Shown here: in pieces, positions 39,225 to 49,318 of the stretch | How the letters are laid out: every line of letters begins with the position of its first letter | How positions within the stretch are numbered: position 1 is the stretch's first letter | Assembly: GCA_036500145.1 (NCBI GenBank) | Contig: DASYCO010000071.1 | Coordinates: forward strand, 1-49,318 | DNA: 49,318 bases | Reading direction: 5' to 3' | Origin: CAMAVH01 sp036500145 | GTDB lineage: Bacteria > Pseudomonadota > Alphaproteobacteria > SMXQ01 | Position numbers and translations under genes: made by a program | The notes under the pieces: generated by a model | Seen by the model: only the letters and a program-made list of their open reading frames with translations | Database searches by the model: none | What the model was told of the DNA's origin: nothing

Positions 39225-39478
39225 TAGGCGAGCAGCGGGTCGAGCTTGCCCGCGCGCTCCAGCGCCTGCAGGTCGTCGGAGCCGCCGATGTGCTGGCCGT
39301 CGATGAAGATCTGCGGCACCGTGCGCAGGCCGCCGGCCCGCTCGATCATCTTGTCGCGCGCCCCCGGCGTCACCGTCAGGTCGGTTTCCTCGTAGGTCGC
39401 GCCCTTGCGGTCCAGCAGGGACTTGGCCCGCGCGCAGTAGCCGCAGAGCGGCGTGGTGTAGATTTCGATCTTCGCCAT
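39224..39478 (-). CDS. grxC: glutaredoxin 3 (GrxC)
   Basis: An 84-residue dithiol glutaredoxin that reduces disulfides with glutathione. The active site is CGYC (residues 11-14, in TTPLCGYCARAK), where most Grx3 proteins have CPYC. The glutathione-binding TVPQIFIDGQHIGGSDDL is intact. The ATG at 39478 gives MAKIEIYTTPLC; the longer open frame has no support. It is co-transcribed with the nitrilase-family gene and lies downstream of comF. Confidence 0.95.
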   Translation of the reverse strand: MAKIEIYTTPLCGYCARAKSLLDRKGATYEETDLTVTPGARDKMIERAGGLRTVPQIFIDGQHIGGSDDLQALERAGKLDPLLA

Positions 39479-39652
39479 GATGACCCTTCGCAGAACTTCA
39501 GCAGGAGAACGTCGTACAGAGATAGGCAATCGGCCGCCGCTTGTCAGCGGTTTCCGTGACGTCACCATCACGAACGACAACGCCGGCGGCGGAAGAATAT
39601 TCCCGGTTTCCGCCGGGTGCCCAAGCAGAATTCCCGCCTGGCAGGAATTCCG

Positions 39653-40453
39653 TCACGGCTCCGGCCGCAGTACGCGCGCCAGGGCGAGCACGGAAACGCC
39701 GGCCGCCCCCGCACGCAGCAGCGCCTTGACGCAGGCCTCGACCGTGGCGCCCGTCGTCAGCACGTCGTCGACGAGCAGCACCTGGCGGCCCTGGATGTGT
39801 GCGGCATGGCGCGGCGTCATGGCAAAGGCCCCCGCCACGTTGCGAAAGCGCCCGGCCCGGCCCAGGCCGCCCTGCGACGGCGTGCGACGGCGGCGGCGCA
39901 GCAGGTCCGGCACAGCCGGCTTGCCCGACATCCGCGCCAGGGCGTTGGCGAGCAGCGCCGACTGGTTGTAGCGCCGAGTCAAAAGGCGCGACCAATGGAG
40001 CGGCACCGGCGCGATCAGGTCCGCCGTGGCCAGCAAGGGCGCGCCGGCGCGCGCCATCCAGCGCGCGAAGGCGGGCGCCGCATGGGTGCGGTCGGCGCGC
40101 TTGAAGCCGAGGATCAGGCGGCGGCTGGCGTCGTCATAGGCGAGCGCCGCGCGGGCGGCGGCGAAGACCGGCGTCTCGCGCAGGCAGGCGCCGCAGAGCG
40201 TCTCCTCCGCCGCGTCGCCGCCGGAGGGGTCGATCTCGAACGGCCAGCCGCAGCTGCGGCAGAGCGGCGCTGCAATGAAGTTCAGGCCGCTCCAGCAGGG
40301 CGCGCAAAGCGCGCCGGGGTCGCCGACCAGCTCGCCGCAGGACAGGCATTGCGGCGGCAGCAATGCGTCCAGGCCGAGACGGCCCAGAGGCCGCAGGGTG
40401 CGGCCGATGTCTGCGAAGATGTTGCGCCGTGGCGTGGCGTCGGGAAGCGTCAT
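39653..40453 (-). CDS. ComF family phosphoribosyltransferase-like protein
   Basis: A 266-residue ComF homologue: N-terminal cysteine pairs (CLSCG, CAPC, CRSCG, CGAC; a double zinc ribbon, about residues 36-105) and a C-terminal PRTase domain with the PRPP-binding motif VLLVDDVLTTGAT. ComF proteins are linked to DNA uptake, but in Alphaproteobacteria the gene is a fixed neighbour of grxC with no proven role. Divergent from the methyltransferase gene. The 174 bases between it and grxC hold two short inverted repeats (GAATTCC/GGAATTC and CCCGG/CCGGG) and no gene. Confidence 0.92.
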   Translation of the reverse strand: MTLPDATPRRNIFADIGRTLRPLGRLGLDALLPPQCLSCGELVGDPGALCAPCWSGLNFIAAPLCRSCGWPFEIDPSGGDAAEETLCGACLRETPVFAAARAALAYDDASRRLILGFKRADRTHAAPAFARWMARAGAPLLATADLIAPVPLHWSRLLTRRYNQSALLANALARMSGKPAVPDLLRRRRRTPSQGGLGRAGRFRNVAGAFAMTPRHAAHIQGRQVLLVDDVLTTGATVEACVKALLRAGAAGVSVLALARVLRPEP

Positions 40454-40481
40454 GCCGCCATGAGAGCCGCCGCCTCCTTTT

Positions 40482-40511
40482 CTGTCAACGTGGCGCCTGT
40501 CAACGCGCCGC
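40482..40511. repeat. two 15-bp tandem repeats in the comF/methyltransferase divergent region
   Basis: Units 40482-40496 and 40497-40511 share 13 of 15 bases and begin CTGTCAACG. They lie between two divergent starts and could be a direct-repeat regulatory site or a chance duplication. Confidence 0.55.
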
Positions 40512-40558
40512 CAACCTGGCTGCTGTTTTTACGCCGGACGCCATGCGATAACCGCGCC

Positions 40559-41488
40559 ATGGCCTCCCCGACGGACCCTTCCGGCGACGTTCTGCGCCCC
40601 TTCGACCGCGCCAGCGTGCGCCGCCATCGCGACCGCGCGGCGGCGAAGCTGTCGTCGCACGACTTCCTGCTGCGCGAAGTGGGCGAGCGGCTCGGCGAGC
40701 GGCTCGGCGACATCCGCCGCGACTTCCCGCGCGTGCTCGACCTTGGGGCGCATGACGGCGCGATGGCCGGCTATCTCGGCGAGGCCGGCTCCGAGCTGGT
40801 CGTGCAATGCGACCTGTCGCCCGCCATGGCCGCCGCCAACGGCCGCGCCCATCCTCGCCTCGTCGCCGACGAGGAGTTCCTGCCCTTCGCGCCGAACAGC
40901 TTCGACCTAGTGGTCAGCAACCTCAGCCTGCATTGGGTGAACGACCTGCCCGGCGCCTTGGCGCAGGCGCGCCGGGCGCTCAAGCCCGACGGCTTCTTCC
41001 TCGGCGCGCTGCTCGGCGGCGACAGCCTGTTCGAGCTGCGCCGCTGCCTGATGGACGCCGAGCTGCGCATCGAGGGCGGAGTGTCGCCGCGCGTCTCGCC
41101 CATGGCCGACGTGCGCGACGCCGGCAACCTGCTGACCCGCGCCGGCTTCGCCATTCCCGTGTCGGACAGCGACACGATCACCGTGAGCTACGCCAGCGCC
41201 TTCGACCTGATGCGCGAACTGCGCGGCATGGGCGAAGGCAACGCGGTGGCGGAACGCCGCAAGGGCTTCAGCCGGCGCGAGACGCTGCTCGAAGCGGCCG
41301 CGATGTACGCGCGCGAATATGCCGACAATGACGGACGCGTGACCGTGACGTTTCAGGTGCTCTACCTCGGCGGCTGGACGCCCCATGAAAGCCAGCAGAA
41401 GCCCCTGCGGCCCGGCAGCGCGGCGGCGCGCCTGGCCGACGCGCTCGGCACCACCGAGCAGCCGGCGGGCGACAAGGCCGAGCCTTAA
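40559..41488 (+). CDS. SAM-dependent methyltransferase, NDUFAF5-like
   Basis: A 309-residue class I methyltransferase fold protein: FDRASVRRHRDRAAAKLSSH at the start, SAM motif VLDLGAHDGAMAGYL, and a post-motif block SNLSLHWVNDLPGALAQARRAL. The pattern matches the BioC-related family that includes mitochondrial NDUFAF5, a complex I assembly factor that hydroxylates an arginine; that role here is inferred. The ATG at 40559 gives the family start; the open frame back to 39617 overlaps comF and is not used. A likely terminator follows. Confidence 0.9.
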   Translation: MASPTDPSGDVLRPFDRASVRRHRDRAAAKLSSHDFLLREVGERLGERLGDIRRDFPRVLDLGAHDGAMAGYLGEAGSELVVQCDLSPAMAAANGRAHPRLVADEEFLPFAPNSFDLVVSNLSLHWVNDLPGALAQARRALKPDGFFLGALLGGDSLFELRRCLMDAELRIEGGVSPRVSPMADVRDAGNLLTRAGFAIPVSDSDTITVSYASAFDLMRELRGMGEGNAVAERRKGFSRRETLLEAAAMYAREYADNDGRVTVTFQVLYLGGWTPHESQQKPLRPGSAAARLADALGTTEQPAGDKAEP

Positions 41489-41494
41489 CCCCGC

Positions 41495-41530
41495 AAGCGC
41501 CCTCGGCCTCTCCAAATGGCGCTTTTCTTC
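41495..41530 (+). terminator. probable terminator of the NDUFAF5-like gene
   Basis: AAGCGCC (41495-41501) pairs with GGCGCTT (41518-41524) over a 16-base loop and is followed by TTCTTCC. The long loop and interrupted T run make it weaker than the others here. Confidence 0.5.
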
Positions 41531-41581
41531 CTAGACCGATACGCCTAAAGAAGCCTGGGGAGAAACACAGGGGGTTTTCAA

Positions 41582-41956
41582 ATGTCCACGTCCATCGAAC
41601 GCTTCTTCTTTCGCATCGCCGTGCTTTACGCCTTGATCGGCATGTGCGCCGGCATCGCCATGGCCGCCACGCAGAACTTCGCGCCGGCGCCCGCCCATGC
41701 GCATCTGCTGCTGCTCGGCTGGCTGTCCATGTTCGTCTACGGCATCTTCTACAAGATGCATCCGCAGACACAGGGCAAGCTCGCCATTGCCCAGTTCTGG
41801 GCCGCGAACGTCGGCCTGTGGGGCCTCGTCTCGGGCATCTTCCTGATCGTCACCGGACATCATCAGGCCGAACCGCTCGCCGCTGTCGGCGGCCTCTGCG
41901 CGCTGCTCGGCATGATCCTGTTCGCCGTGCAGGTGTTCCGCGGAACGCGGACCTGA
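41582..41956 (+). CDS. small 4-TM membrane protein resembling part of oxidase subunit I
   Basis: A 124-residue protein with four predicted membrane helices (about 10-30, 38-58, 68-90, 98-118). The segment PAHAHLLLLGWLSMFVYGIFYKMHP resembles helix II of heme-copper oxidase subunit I and of NnrS-like proteins, including paired histidines that might ligate heme. Such short proteins are often labelled cytochrome c oxidase subunit I, but they are too small to be one. Function unknown. No strong ribosome-binding site is evident; a run CAGGGGG lies 10 bases or so upstream. The gene end is duplicated in tandem. Confidence 0.85.
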   Translation: MSTSIERFFFRIAVLYALIGMCAGIAMAATQNFAPAPAHAHLLLLGWLSMFVYGIFYKMHPQTQGKLAIAQFWAANVGLWGLVSGIFLIVTGHHQAEPLAAVGGLCALLGMILFAVQVFRGTRT

Positions 41957-41993
41957 ACTAAAGCGCGGAACGCGGACCTGAACTAAAGCGCGG
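41939..41993 (+). repeat. perfect 25-bp tandem duplication at the 4-TM gene 3' end
   Basis: 41939-41963 and 41964-41988 are identical and adjacent, and the first five bases of a third copy follow (41989-41993). The first copy has the real stop TGA (41954-41956). Confidence 0.96.
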
Positions 41994-42011
41994 CGCCTGC
42001 GTGAAGCACGC

Positions 42012-42425
42012 CTAGAGAAAATCCCGCAGCATCGCCACCAGCGGCTTGTCTGCCGGCGGCATGGGATGGTCGTCGAGCTGACTGGGGCGCACCCATTTCA
42101 GCACCTGGCCTTCGCGCGGCTGCGGCGTGCCCTGCCAGACGCGGCAGAGATAGAGCGGCATGAGCAGGTGGAACTTCTCGTAGCTGTGCGAGGCGAAGGT
42201 GAAGGGGCCGAGGCAGGCCTCTTCCACCTCGATGCCGAGCTCCTCGCGCAGTTCGCGGACCAGCGCCGCCTCCGGCGTCTCGCCGGGGTCGATCTTGCCG
42301 CCGGGAAACTCCCACAGGCCCGCCAGGCTCTTGCCCGGCGGGCGCTGCGCGATGAGGATGCGGCCGTCGCTGTCGATCAGCGCGACGGCGACGACGAGAA
42401 TCGTGGGTTTCGCGGCCTCGGCCAC
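42012..42425 (-). CDS. mutT: 8-oxo-dGTP diphosphatase MutT (Nudix)
   Basis: Removes oxidised dGTP from the nucleotide pool. The 137-residue protein has a complete Nudix box, GX5EX7REUXEEXGU, within GGKIDPGETPEAALVRELRE (about residues 40-62), and the WEFPGGKI lead-in typical of MutT. The start is GTG at 42425, only five bases after the argJ stop; translation is probably coupled. No ATG is available in frame nearby. Confidence 0.93.
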   Translation of the reverse strand: MAEAAKPTILVVAVALIDSDGRILIAQRPPGKSLAGLWEFPGGKIDPGETPEAALVRELREELGIEVEEACLGPFTFASHSYEKFHLLMPLYLCRVWQGTPQPREGQVLKWVRPSQLDDHPMPPADKPLVAMLRDFL

Positions 42426-42430
42426 CGGGA

Positions 42431-43684
42431 TCAGCTGCGGTAGCCGATGTTGATGTCGATGTAGGCGTGCGTCAGGTCGCAGGTCCACACGGTCGCCTTG
42501 CCCTTGGCGGGCTTGCCTTTCGTCCGGACACCGACGTCGACCTCGATCAGGATGTCCTGGCCCTTCATATGGGCCGCGACCGGCGTCTCGTCGTAGCCAG
42601 GGCGGACCATGCCCTTCTCGGTGATCGGATAGCCGCCGATGGTGACCGCCAGGCGGTCGCGGTCGGCCTTCTCGCCGGCCTTGCCGACGGCGGCGACGAT
42701 GCGGCCCCAGTTGGCGTCGGAGCCGGCGATGGCCGTCTTGACCAGCGGCGAATTGGCGATGGCGAGGCCGATGCGCTTGGCCGCCGCGTTGCCGGCAGCG
42801 CCCGTGACGCGGATCTCGACGAACTTGGTGGCGCCCTCGCCGTCGCGGACGACGAGATGGGCGAGTTCCAGCATCGCCTCGTCGAGCTTCGCCTTGAAGT
42901 CGCGCAGATGCGCGTCCGACGTCGAGGCGACGGCCTTGTGCTTGGCGCCCTGGCCGGTCGCGGCGAGCAGGATCGTGTCGCTCGTCGAGGTGTCGGAATC
43001 GACCGTGATGCAGTTGAACGACTTGTCGACGCCGCGCGTCACCAGGGCCTGCAGCACGCGGGCCGGGATCTTGGCGTCGGTGAAGAGGAAGCCGAGCATG
43101 GTGCCCATGTTGGGGGCGATCATGCCCGAGCCCTTGATGATGCCGACGATGGTGACCGGCACGCCGGCGATCGTGGCGGTGCGCGACACGGCCTTGGGGT
43201 AGGTGTCGGTGGTCATGATGGCGCGCGCGGCCTGTTCCCAGGACGCGGTCATGCCGGACTTGACCAGCTTCGGCAGGGCGTTGGCGATCTTCTCGGCGGG
43301 CAGCGGCTCGCCGATGACGCCCGTCGAGGCGATGAAGACTTCCTTGGGCTTGCAGCCGACGACCTTGGCCGCCGCGTTGGCGGTGACGGCCACGGCCTGC
43401 ACGCCGGCCTTGCCGGTGAAGGCGTTGGCGTTGCCCGAATTGACGACGATGGCGCGCGCCTTGCCGCCCTTGACGGCGGCGCGGCACCAGTCGACCGGCG
43501 CCGAGGCGCTGAGCGAGCGCGTGAAGGCGCCCGCCACCGTGGTGCCCGGCGCCAGCTCGGCAACCATCAGGTCGGTGCGGCCCTTGTATCGCACGCCCGC
43601 CTCGGCGACGCCCAGTCGCACGCCGGCGACGGCGGGCAAGGTCGGGAAACCGGCGGGTGCGAGAGGCGAGATCTTCGGGGCCAT
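42431..43684 (-). CDS. argJ: bifunctional ornithine acetyltransferase / N-acetylglutamate synthase ArgJ
   Basis: Recycles the acetyl group in arginine synthesis. The 417-residue precursor has SGNANAFTGKAG, GSGMIAPNMGTMLGFLFTDAK, and the self-cleavage site SDTSTSDT (cleaved before the conserved Thr to give alpha and beta chains). It ends with HAYIDINIGYRS, as in the family. It precedes mutT and follows the PPIase gene; a large GC hairpin lies in its leader. Confidence 0.96.
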   Translation of the reverse strand: MAPKISPLAPAGFPTLPAVAGVRLGVAEAGVRYKGRTDLMVAELAPGTTVAGAFTRSLSASAPVDWCRAAVKGGKARAIVVNSGNANAFTGKAGVQAVAVTANAAAKVVGCKPKEVFIASTGVIGEPLPAEKIANALPKLVKSGMTASWEQAARAIMTTDTYPKAVSRTATIAGVPVTIVGIIKGSGMIAPNMGTMLGFLFTDAKIPARVLQALVTRGVDKSFNCITVDSDTSTSDTILLAATGQGAKHKAVASTSDAHLRDFKAKLDEAMLELAHLVVRDGEGATKFVEIRVTGAAGNAAAKRIGLAIANSPLVKTAIAGSDANWGRIVAAVGKAGEKADRDRLAVTIGGYPITEKGMVRPGYDETPVAAHMKGQDILIEVDVGVRTKGKPAKGKATVWTCDLTHAYIDINIGYRS

Positions 43685-43740
43685 GGCGGGGCTCTGCGAG
43701 TTGGGGATGGGGAAAGTCGGAGATCGGGGCGGAAGACGAA

Positions 43741-43778
43741 CCGCCGCCGGACCCGGTATTTCGGGGAGCCGGCGGCGG
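43741..43778 (-). terminator. strong hairpin between the PPIase gene and argJ (terminator or attenuator)
   Basis: 10-bp perfect stem CCGCCGCCGG / CCGGCGGCGG with an inner CCCG/CGGG stem, 57 bases before the argJ start. On the minus strand it is followed by GTTCGTCTTCC, only partly T-rich. Confidence 0.45.
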
Positions 43779-43840
43779 GGTCGACGTTCGTAGGTTTAGG
43801 AGATTGCGCCGCGCATCGCAACTGGCGGGGTGTTACAGGA

Positions 43841-44779
43841 TTACGGCATCGCCTTGGGGCCGTCGTCCATGGCCTTCGGCGAGTTGTCCGGCATGGCCTG
43901 CGGCGGCAGCGGCGAGCCGTCCATGCTGAAGCGCTCGACCTTGGCGCTGGCGCGCAGCTTCTCGATCTCCGCGTTGAAGACCTCGTCGCTCATCTTGTCG
44001 CGCAGCTCCTCGCGGGACTCCTCGAAGGACGGCTTGGAGTCCTTCTGGATGTCGTCGACGCGGATGATGTGCCAGCCGAACTGGGTCTCGACGGGGCTCT
44101 TGGTCATCTCGCCCTTCTTCAGCTTGAAGGCGGCGTCCGAGAAGGGCGCGACCATCTGGTCCTTGGTGAAGTAGCCGAGGTCGCCGCCCTGCTTGCCGGA
44201 CGGGTCGATCGACTTCTTCGCCGCGACGTCCTCGAACTTGGCGCCCTTGTCGATGTCGCGGATGATCTGCACCGCCTCGTCGCGCGTCTTCACCAGGATG
44301 TGGCTGGCGCGCACCTTCGTCTCGCTCGGCATCTTGTCGTACTCTTTCTTGAGCACGGCGTCGGTGAGCTGCGCGTCGATCTTCTTGTTGAAGTAGTACT
44401 GCTCGAGCACGCGGCCCTGCAGCTCCGCGACGCGCTCCTTGTAGGCGGCGTCGTTCTCGAGCTTGTCCTTCTTGGCCTGAGCGACCACCAGCTTGCGGTC
44501 GATCAGCTGGCCGAGCAGGGCCGGGTAGATCGCCTCGACCGGCATGGCGCGGTACTGCGGCGGCAGGCCGTCGACGGCAGCCAGCACCTCGGAACGCAGG
44601 ATCGGCTGGCCGTCGACGCGCGCGACGACCGGGTCGTCTCCAGCCTTTGAATTCGCGGGAGCGGCGGCGGGCTTCGCCGGGGTCTGGGCCTGGACGGTGG
44701 CGGGGGCCGAGATGGCCAGGACGGCGCTCAGGGCGATCAGGGAAGCGCCGGCGAAAGCCGCGCGGAAGCCGTGGAACAT
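43841..44779 (-). CDS. periplasmic peptidylprolyl isomerase, parvulin/SurA-like
   Basis: A 312-residue exported foldase: a signal peptide ending TVQA-QT near residue 30, an Ala/Pro linker, an N-terminal SurA-like helical segment, a PpiC rotamase domain (about 160-255; RASHILVKTRDEAVQII, GDLGYFTKDQM, TQFGWHIIRVDD), and a Pro/Met-rich tail. It helps fold outer-membrane proteins after SecA-driven export; secA is the divergent neighbour, an arrangement found in many Alphaproteobacteria. AAGGAT lies 10 bases before the ATG. Confidence 0.93.
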   Translation of the reverse strand: MFHGFRAAFAGASLIALSAVLAISAPATVQAQTPAKPAAAPANSKAGDDPVVARVDGQPILRSEVLAAVDGLPPQYRAMPVEAIYPALLGQLIDRKLVVAQAKKDKLENDAAYKERVAELQGRVLEQYYFNKKIDAQLTDAVLKKEYDKMPSETKVRASHILVKTRDEAVQIIRDIDKGAKFEDVAAKKSIDPSGKQGGDLGYFTKDQMVAPFSDAAFKLKKGEMTKSPVETQFGWHIIRVDDIQKDSKPSFEESREELRDKMSDEVFNAEIEKLRASAKVERFSMDGSPLPPQAMPDNSPKAMDDGPKAMP

Positions 44780-45131
44780 GGTCGGAACGTATCCTTAATG
44801 ATTGCGGGCCGGACGGCGGCAGCCGGCCGGAGAGGCATGTGAATGGCCGCATCCTACACGACGTCCGGAAGCCGGGCTAAGGGGCTTTGCGGCCAAAGCC
44901 GGCGGGCCGCCATGACAAGCCCGTGAAGCGCCCGGATGAACTGGCCCTCGACCCAGTCCCGCCGTTGACAGGGGCTCTCCCGCTCTCTATCTGTCAGGGG
45001 CCGTTTTCGCGGGATTCCAAGGTTTTCCCCGCGTTTTCAGGTCATTCCTCCCCGTCGTGGGCCGTCGCGGCGCCCCTCCCACGGGCCCTCGCGCAGGAAT
45101 GTGTCCAGATCGCTCCCAGAGGTTTTCGTCC
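44780..45131. other. 352-bp divergent region between the PPIase gene and secA
   Basis: No gene seen. A candidate secA promoter is at 44965-44993. Around it TGACAG and CTGTCA form a 6-bp inverted pair. The rest is GC-rich, with no riboswitch or SecM-like reading frame that I can support. Confidence 0.5.
44965..44993 (+). promoter_or_regulatory. candidate sigma-70 promoter of secA
   Basis: TTGACA (44965-44970), 17-base spacer, TATCTG (44988-44993). It would give a leader of about 130 bases before the secA ATG. Confidence 0.5.
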
Positions 45132-47837
<2,706 letters not shown>

Positions 47838-47882
47838 GCAGGCAATGCAGGCTGCGCGGAGAGCGCAGCGACGGATGAGAAA

Positions 47883-47920
47883 GAAAACGGCGGTTTCCCT
47901 GGAAACCGCCGTTTTCTTTT
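47883..47920 (+). terminator. secA terminator
   Basis: 16-bp perfect stem GAAAACGGCGGTTTCC / GGAAACCGCCGTTTTC with a minimal loop, followed by TTTT; 46 bases after the secA stop. Confidence 0.92.
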
Positions 47921-48244
47921 GTGCGCCGACGCCTATCAGCCCGGCAGAAAAATCCATGACGGCGGCAAAAACGTCCTAGCCAATAGGCAAATTTGTCTCA
48001 TTGAATCAATGACTTATTGGGGTTTACCTTAATACGTCATTCAGCTTTGCGGATTAGCTTGCGCCCATAGGATCCGCGGATTGTGGCAGGACGCCGCGCA
48101 ACGAATCACGAACCAGGGCCTTCACGGCGCTGAACATGCTTTCGAACAGGTACGCTTCAAACATCACGAGTTTCCGTTCAATCAACCACACACGCTTCGG
48201 CGGCAGGACATCGCCGGGCCAACGTCCATGTAGGAGAAATCATC
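47921..48244 (+). other. 324-bp leader/promoter region of the flagellin gene
   Basis: No gene seen. An AT-rich block at 47980-48040 contains a perfect palindrome TCATTGA-A-TCAATGA (47998-48012), flanked by CCAATA (47980-47985) and TATTGG (48015-48020), which are complementary to each other. Two GCGGATT direct repeats follow near 48052 and 48077. AGGAG (48232-48236) is the flagellin ribosome-binding site. No clear sigma-28 or sigma-54 promoter could be fixed. Confidence 0.5.
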
Positions 48245-49318
48245 ATGGCTCTTAACATCATCTCGAACTACGCCGCGAACGTAGCCACGCGCTATCTGAC
48301 CAAGGCTGACGAAGCGGCGTCTAACTCCCTCGCCAAGCTGTCGGCGGGCACGCGCGTTCTGAGCGCGAAGGACGACGCTGCGTCCCTCGCCATCGGCTCG
48401 CGCCTGAACGCCGAAGTGCAGGCGCAGAAGCAGGCCAAGGTCAACGCCGGCCAGGCCACCTCCATGCTGCAGATCGCCGACGGCGCGATGTCCAAGGTGA
48501 ACGACGTTCTCGTTCGCATGAAGACGCTCGCCGTTCAGTCCGGTTCGGGCCAGCTGTCCGACACGGAACGCGGCATGCTCGACACCGAGTACCAGGCGCT
48601 GCTCTCCGAAGTCGACCGTATCGCCAAGGTCACGAAGTTCAACGGCGTGCCCCTGGTCGACGGCTCGAGCCAGACCGACAGCACGCAGAACGGCCTGGCT
48701 GGCAGCACCATCGGCGCGGCCGCGGGCTTCGCCAGCATCAAGCTCGGCAACAACGTGGGCGACGCCGTCGTCGACCTGAGCTACGACGCCGCCACCGACG
48801 TCCTGACCGCCACCAACCGCACCACCGGTGAAAGCCAGGGCATCGCCATCGGCTCCGACGTCATCGCGAACAACAAGACCCAGACGGTCAACTTCGACCA
48901 GCTGGGCATGGTCGTCGAGCTCAACTCGGCCTTCGACAAGACCGCCGACATCGCGACGTCTTCGGCCTCCTTCACGGCCGGCAGCAACCAGACGGGCGTC
49001 ATCGACAGCTCGACGATCAGCCTGACGTCCGAGACGCCTGCCGACCTCGGCGCCCTCAGCGCGGACGCAGTCACCGTCAACGCGGCGACCGCCTCCAAGA
49101 CGGCCCTGTCGGTCGGCGGCTTCAGCACCGGCACGGACGGCGTCGACCTGTCGACCACTGGCTCCAAGTCCGTCGTCCTGACCGACTCGGCCAGCAAGTC
49201 GATCACGGTCTCGTTCGACGTGTCGACGGCCTTCGTCACCACGACGGGCAGCTCGACCCTCGACATGAACCTGGAGAACGCCGTGTTCGGCTCCGCTTCC
49301 ACCGCGGACCAGACCGAC
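48245..49318 (+). CDS. flagellin, N-terminal part (runs off the window)
   Basis: Filament protein of the flagellum. The frame is open from ATG 48245 to the last base (358 codons, no stop). The conserved N-terminal D0/D1 coiled-coil region is clear: NIISNYAANVATRYL, SNSLAKLSAGTRVLSAKDDA, ASLAIGSRLNAEV, about residues 4-140. Beyond about 140 comes the Ser/Thr/Asp-rich variable surface domain; the C-terminal D0/D1 part must lie outside the window. AGGAG is eight bases upstream. There is no cysteine in the visible part, as usual for flagellin. Confidence 0.95.
   Translation, partial: MALNIISNYAANVATRYLTKADEAASNSLAKLSAGTRVLSAKDDAASLAIGSRLNAEVQAQKQAKVNAGQATSMLQIADGAMSKVNDVLVRMKTLAVQSGSGQLSDTERGMLDTEYQALLSEVDRIAKVTKFNGVPLVDGSSQTDSTQNGLAGSTIGAAAGFASIKLGNNVGDAVVDLSYDAATDVLTATNRTTGESQGIAIGSDVIANNKTQTVNFDQLGMVVELNSAFDKTADIATSSASFTAGSNQTGVIDSSTISLTSETPADLGALSADAVTVNAATASKTALSVGGFSTGTDGVDLSTTGSKSVVLTDSASKSITVSFDVSTAFVTTTGSSTLDMNLENAVFGSASTADQTD

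Noticed and set aside
48060..48110. Sigma-54-like box TGGCAGG...GCGCA upstream of flagellin
   Set aside because: GG and GC are separated by nine bases rather than the required ten, and the -12 element is poor.

Overview
The window is a GC-rich chromosomal segment of a motile alphaproteobacterium, most like the Rhodospirillales sensu lato. Four things point there: the order ubiG / lysC / ptsP / ispG / hisS / prfA / prmC / DUF4167 / clpB; the mutT-argJ-PPIase / secA cluster; the comF-grxC-nitrilase cluster with DUF1178 and an NDUFAF5-type methyltransferase; and a two-gene MlaA/MlaC set. I cannot name the genus. No rRNA, tRNA, CRISPR array, transposase or integrase was recognised, so this is mainly core chromosome.

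Layout. (1) 1-7.6 kb: thiC (thiamine) converges through a shared terminator on a one-carbon/methionine operon read leftward: an ArsR-methyltransferase fusion regulator (SahR-like), metF and metH. (2) 7.96-9.56 kb: mlaA and mlaC for outer-membrane lipid asymmetry. (3) 9.66-15.9 kb: ettA, a bile-acid/Na+ symporter-family protein, a DUF427 protein, then an MFS exporter and an SDR oxidoreductase controlled by a neighbouring TetR. Three copies of one operator motif are visible, one over the tetR promoter and two at the SDR-MFS promoter. (4) 16.0-19.8 kb: an alpha/beta hydrolase, yajQ, gmhA (heptose synthesis) and an M23 envelope peptidase. (5) 19.9-35.2 kb: a long leftward series lysC, FabK/nitronate-monooxygenase-like gene, ptsP, RodZ-like gene, ispG, hisS, hemA (glutamyl-tRNA reductase), prfA, prmC, DUF4167, then clpB with a heat-shock-type promoter. 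(6) 35.4-42 kb: ubiG, an unrecognised protein, DUF1178, a 1-Cys peroxiredoxin, a nitrilase-superfamily amidase, grxC, comF, an NDUFAF5-like methyltransferase and a 4-TM oxidase-subunit-I-like protein. (7) 42-47.8 kb: mutT, argJ, a periplasmic parvulin PPIase and secA. (8) 48.2 kb to the end: the first 358 codons of a flagellin gene.

Most unusual signal. At five genes (ettA, DUF427, ubiG, the nitrilase-family gene, the 4-TM protein) the 3' end of the gene, including the stop-codon position, is repeated directly downstream in units of 16 to 36 bp. Two are perfect adjacent tandem copies (36 bp and 25 bp), one is a perfect 20-bp repeat at a 29-bp period, and two are diverged. In three of the five the stop codon lies in the loop of a small GC palindrome. 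Other points of interest are the TetR operator trio with a probable leaderless tetR transcript, a glutamyl-tRNA reductase in an alphaproteobacterial prfA operon, and folded non-coding regions upstream of the sahR-like and DUF4167 genes.
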